In this document: one piece after another, positions 62,901 through 64,000 of the stretch
How the letters are laid out: every line of letters begins with the position of its first letter
Position numbering within the stretch: position 1 is the first letter of the stretch
Assembly (NCBI GenBank): GCA_026004795.1
Contig: BPJV01000010.1
Location: 62,001 to 126,000, forward strand
Source: Pirellulaceae bacterium
GTDB lineage: Bacteria; Planctomycetota; Planctomycetia; Pirellulales; Pirellulaceae
DNA: 64,000 nt
Direction: 5' to 3'
Translations under genes and position numbers: made by a program
Notes under the pieces: generated by a model
The model's database searches: none
What the model was told of the DNA's origin: nothing
What the model saw: only the letters and a program-made list of their open reading frames with translations

Positions 62901-63197
62901 GTCGTCTATACCCAGCCGGTGAATCGACTGCTGGTAGAAGGCGCGGGTAGAAGCCCCGCCATGTTGTTCAGCGACCCATTGGCCGAGGGACGTCCGTTTC
63001 AAGCCGCCATCGACTCTGCCGCCGTCAATCCGCACACTGGAGAAATCCAGGATTTGCGTATCGCCGCCGGTGGGATTCAAGTGGGGCCGAATACTCCCTC
63101 AACCGCACCGTCCCAGTTAGCGCCTCAGCTACCGACGCCCAGTCAGGCCCCTGACCCACGCCGCGACTTTTTTCAACGCGATACATCGTCGCCGTGA
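59955..63197 (+). CDS. Very large LptA/LptC-like (OstA-type) envelope protein
   Basis: 1080 residues from GTG 59955, coupled to kdsC. An N-terminal membrane helix (LMAVTTLMLLCWLGTSPWM) would anchor the chain in the inner membrane. The periplasmic part is a long run of beta-strands with LptA/LptC/OstA flavour: REVVIDEGQLSTQHEVTIQWGDSRIVGRDMRLTI, ELMLKVVPQH, ARMLVTGDAILSDPRLITRVDELEIL, QLEGPLRAWQ, VPEATFVVPEQRLLANGPG and FRGTAARVVYTQPVNRLLVEG. Normal LptC is about 190 residues and LptA about 180, so this may be several such jellyrolls fused into a longer bridge for lipopolysaccharide. Its place after Kdo genes supports the LPS link. The end is a short Pro/Ser tail. Confidence 0.7.
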   Translation: MKQFATRYLRALMAVTTLMLLCWLGTSPWMNVPSPTIDLPPEALGEIMPEGRWHHLFPPGAWQRANPKMILTSRGVLLAQKWEQIDAQTWQLQPLTIVMPVASIGREALQRRQFEKLSSDQVWVITASDGATIHFDEPLDLTSPRLPRVTHGALGGAVEVSRRAKDPGKQWTIRTREVVIDEGQLSTQHEVTIQWGDSRIVGRDMRLTIHSHQPHGSTHDRPWGPLDALELYHIEQAEIALPPGGLFADWSVDDAPTTSPWRSAPARLYLTAGGRFAFDFNQSVVRLRHGVRVDHVVQGLPADVFECHELMLKVVPQHARPSQPTGSIAGQLGDVVVERIEAVGSEAIGALAAETPVSLAAPTLQATLRAKRLILDLRQQRLDLNGSLGDGAAPGLVEIQYQGHHIQAPRVEYQAAAPDASGRWEHLGWLVAVGAGRIDSVTQQLGATTIEWAHQLRMAPLETEERQWIELTGKCRASQRSPEGVRSLQGERIELWLERVASSLPATPTGSPVDRPRGEVSYRPARMLVTGDAILSDPRLITRVDELEILATYPAPSAAPHATTPDLVGPPVRPPTTLPAPSTAGQLASQVVLGPPATSGPQAPLMLTGQTLVVRAIGSEGSYRLEDMQLEGPLRAWQESSDPFTWHVDGQRIKMRELATGQFEVSLYGNPARIVYGDGYVASSAMHYEHPAGRISIDRPGELLIPSHLLPTSPTAAAAPSGGPVASVSSPRTTAVGMQWLKQPRCIWQQGLEYDGRQLRLSGEVQTQGSFRTEMDSLWSILQRSDTLTLDLVTDHPAATVSLSQGKIERVVWSGNVQWRASQLDRYGGKLRRDQLDVPEATFVVPEQRLLANGPGIIRSRFVATGQSDEAQQLRGANLRFQHQLTMFLDPRRAIFDGKVELLIGTISDWEEDIEQATARHLRPGDLLLTGDQLQVYDLATLGPAPHTADRTSTGSWECVVTGKVAFAGTTLTSRFRGTAARVVYTQPVNRLLVEGAGRSPAMLFSDPLAEGRPFQAAIDSAAVNPHTGEIQDLRIAAGGIQVGPNTPSTAPSQLAPQLPTPSQAPDPRRDFFQRDTSSP

Positions 63198-63216
63198 CGA
63201 CTTGCCAGTAGAAAGG

Positions 63217-64000
63217 TCAAAAATCCAATAGGGGAGCATCGGATTGCAACCGCTGGCGAGCTTCCTGTGCCCACGGGCTGTCCGGCGCCAATTCCAGGAA
63301 ACGGCTCCAGTGCTCGGCGGCCCGTCCTGGTTCATTGAGGTCATCCAAAGTCCGGGCCAGGTGGAAATGGACATCGGCATATTGCGGAAACTGTTGCAGA
63401 GCCCCTTCGAAAGCTGCCACGGCCAACTCGAGCTGTCCCTCCTCCGCCAGCACGCATCCCAGACTGGCTCGCGCTTCGACCAAGTTGGGGTCCAGCTCCA
63501 GCGCCATGAAATAACGCTCTCGGGCCGCCTCGAGATCTCCCATCCGGTAGAGCAATTCGGCCAATTGGAAGCACACATCGGCCCGTGGTCCATGCGCGGC
63601 CAAGGCCGCTCGATACCAGTCCAAGGCGGCGTCCAATTCCAGCTCGTCCTCGGCCATCATCGCGCGATCGACCATCGCCTCCAGGTCGAGCGTCTGGGAC
63701 GGTCCGTCGGGCACTTGATCGGCGATCGCGGCGCGCGGGAACGGAATGACGGCACGCGGTGCATCCTCGGATTCCCAAGACTCCGGAGCCTTATCTCCGC
63801 TCGCCTCGAGATCCAATGGGAGACGCATCTGTCCGTTGGCTTCGACGGTCACATCCCCGTCGATCAGCACCAACCGCTTTCCCTCGGCACGAATGGGCAA
63901 TTCGGTGAGCGGCACCTCGCGACCGAATCGTTGCCGTAATGCCGTCAATTGCTGTTGCAGGCTGGCGACGGTAATTCCCCCTGCCGACCAGCGTGCCAAT
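63217..64000 (-). CDS. TPR-repeat protein (5' end outside window)
   Basis: The frame is open to the window edge; the first visible codons (ARWSAGGITVASLQQQLTALRQRFG) follow a TTG, so the real start lies beyond 64000. The segment IRAEGKRLVLIDGDVTVEANGQMRLPLD looks like a small beta-domain. From about residue 105, TPRs follow: AALDWYRAALAAHGPRADVCFQLAELLYRMGDLEAARERYFMALELDPNLVEARASLGCVLAEEGQLELAVAAFEGALQQFPQ. The N-terminal piece may be part of a MerR-like or other HTH domain, as in some planctomycete TPR regulators, but that is uncertain. It converges on the LptC-like gene with a 19-base gap. Confidence 0.8.
   Translation of the reverse strand, partial: LARWSAGGITVASLQQQLTALRQRFGREVPLTELPIRAEGKRLVLIDGDVTVEANGQMRLPLDLEASGDKAPESWESEDAPRAVIPFPRAAIADQVPDGPSQTLDLEAMVDRAMMAEDELELDAALDWYRAALAAHGPRADVCFQLAELLYRMGDLEAARERYFMALELDPNLVEARASLGCVLAEEGQLELAVAAFEGALQQFPQYADVHFHLARTLDDLNEPGRAAEHWSRFLELAPDSPWAQEARQRLQSDAPLLDF

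Overview
The window looks like a chromosome segment of a planctomycete, probably a Pirellulales-type bacterium. Supporting signs are a BBP7-like outer-membrane beta-barrel protein, two formylglycine-type sulfatases, a short SecA paralogue, a secreted PQQ-propeller protein, Kdo-pathway genes, csrA and fliW, large gaps between genes, and typical planctomycete intergenic repeats. No tRNA, rRNA or CRISPR array was seen.

Region by region. 0-4.1 kb: the end of a TPR protein, then hemQ, a sulfatase and a BioF2/FemAB-like acetyltransferase, all on the minus strand. 4.3-7.2 kb: a PQQ-propeller protein, then a decayed repeat-rich stretch holding a second copy of that gene's tail. 7.2-16.5 kb: a coiled-coil secreted protein, a GT2 glycosyltransferase, leuS, a short SecA, and a BBP7 protein closed by a strong terminator. 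16.6-27.3 kb: a lipase-like hydrolase, a GH32-like protein, pepA, a PHP metallohydrolase, a threonine-dehydratase-like enzyme with a damaged start, lgt with a PDZ-like insertion, and csrA.

27.5-33.5 kb is visibly more A/T rich. It carries a GT-C membrane glycosyltransferase and a coupled minus-strand set: a C39-like membrane peptidase, an alpha-toroid protein and a LolA-like protein. These are preceded by a small secreted protein with six cysteines after an ELxxxGG motif. This is the best candidate here for an undescribed export or maturation system, but the link is inferred.

34-44 kb is an accessory region. It contains IS66-like and IS3-like remnants, short tandem repeats, a SOUL/DCC/Lacal_2735 set, one intact antitoxin-PIN toxin pair between direct repeats, a DUF433 antitoxin with a truncated toxin, a SprT-like fragment, and a giant double-helicase gene split by one apparent extra C.

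44-64 kb returns to chromosomal genes: a THUMP-like methyltransferase, a sugar isomerase/epimerase, a second sulfatase, an asparagine-synthase-like protein with a small partner, rsmE, an ExeA-type ATPase with a PlsC acyltransferase, a Tat-exported unknown, a zinc-ribbon membrane protein, fliW, and the coupled kdsD-kdsC-LptA/LptC-like operon for Kdo and envelope biogenesis. A TPR protein runs off the end.
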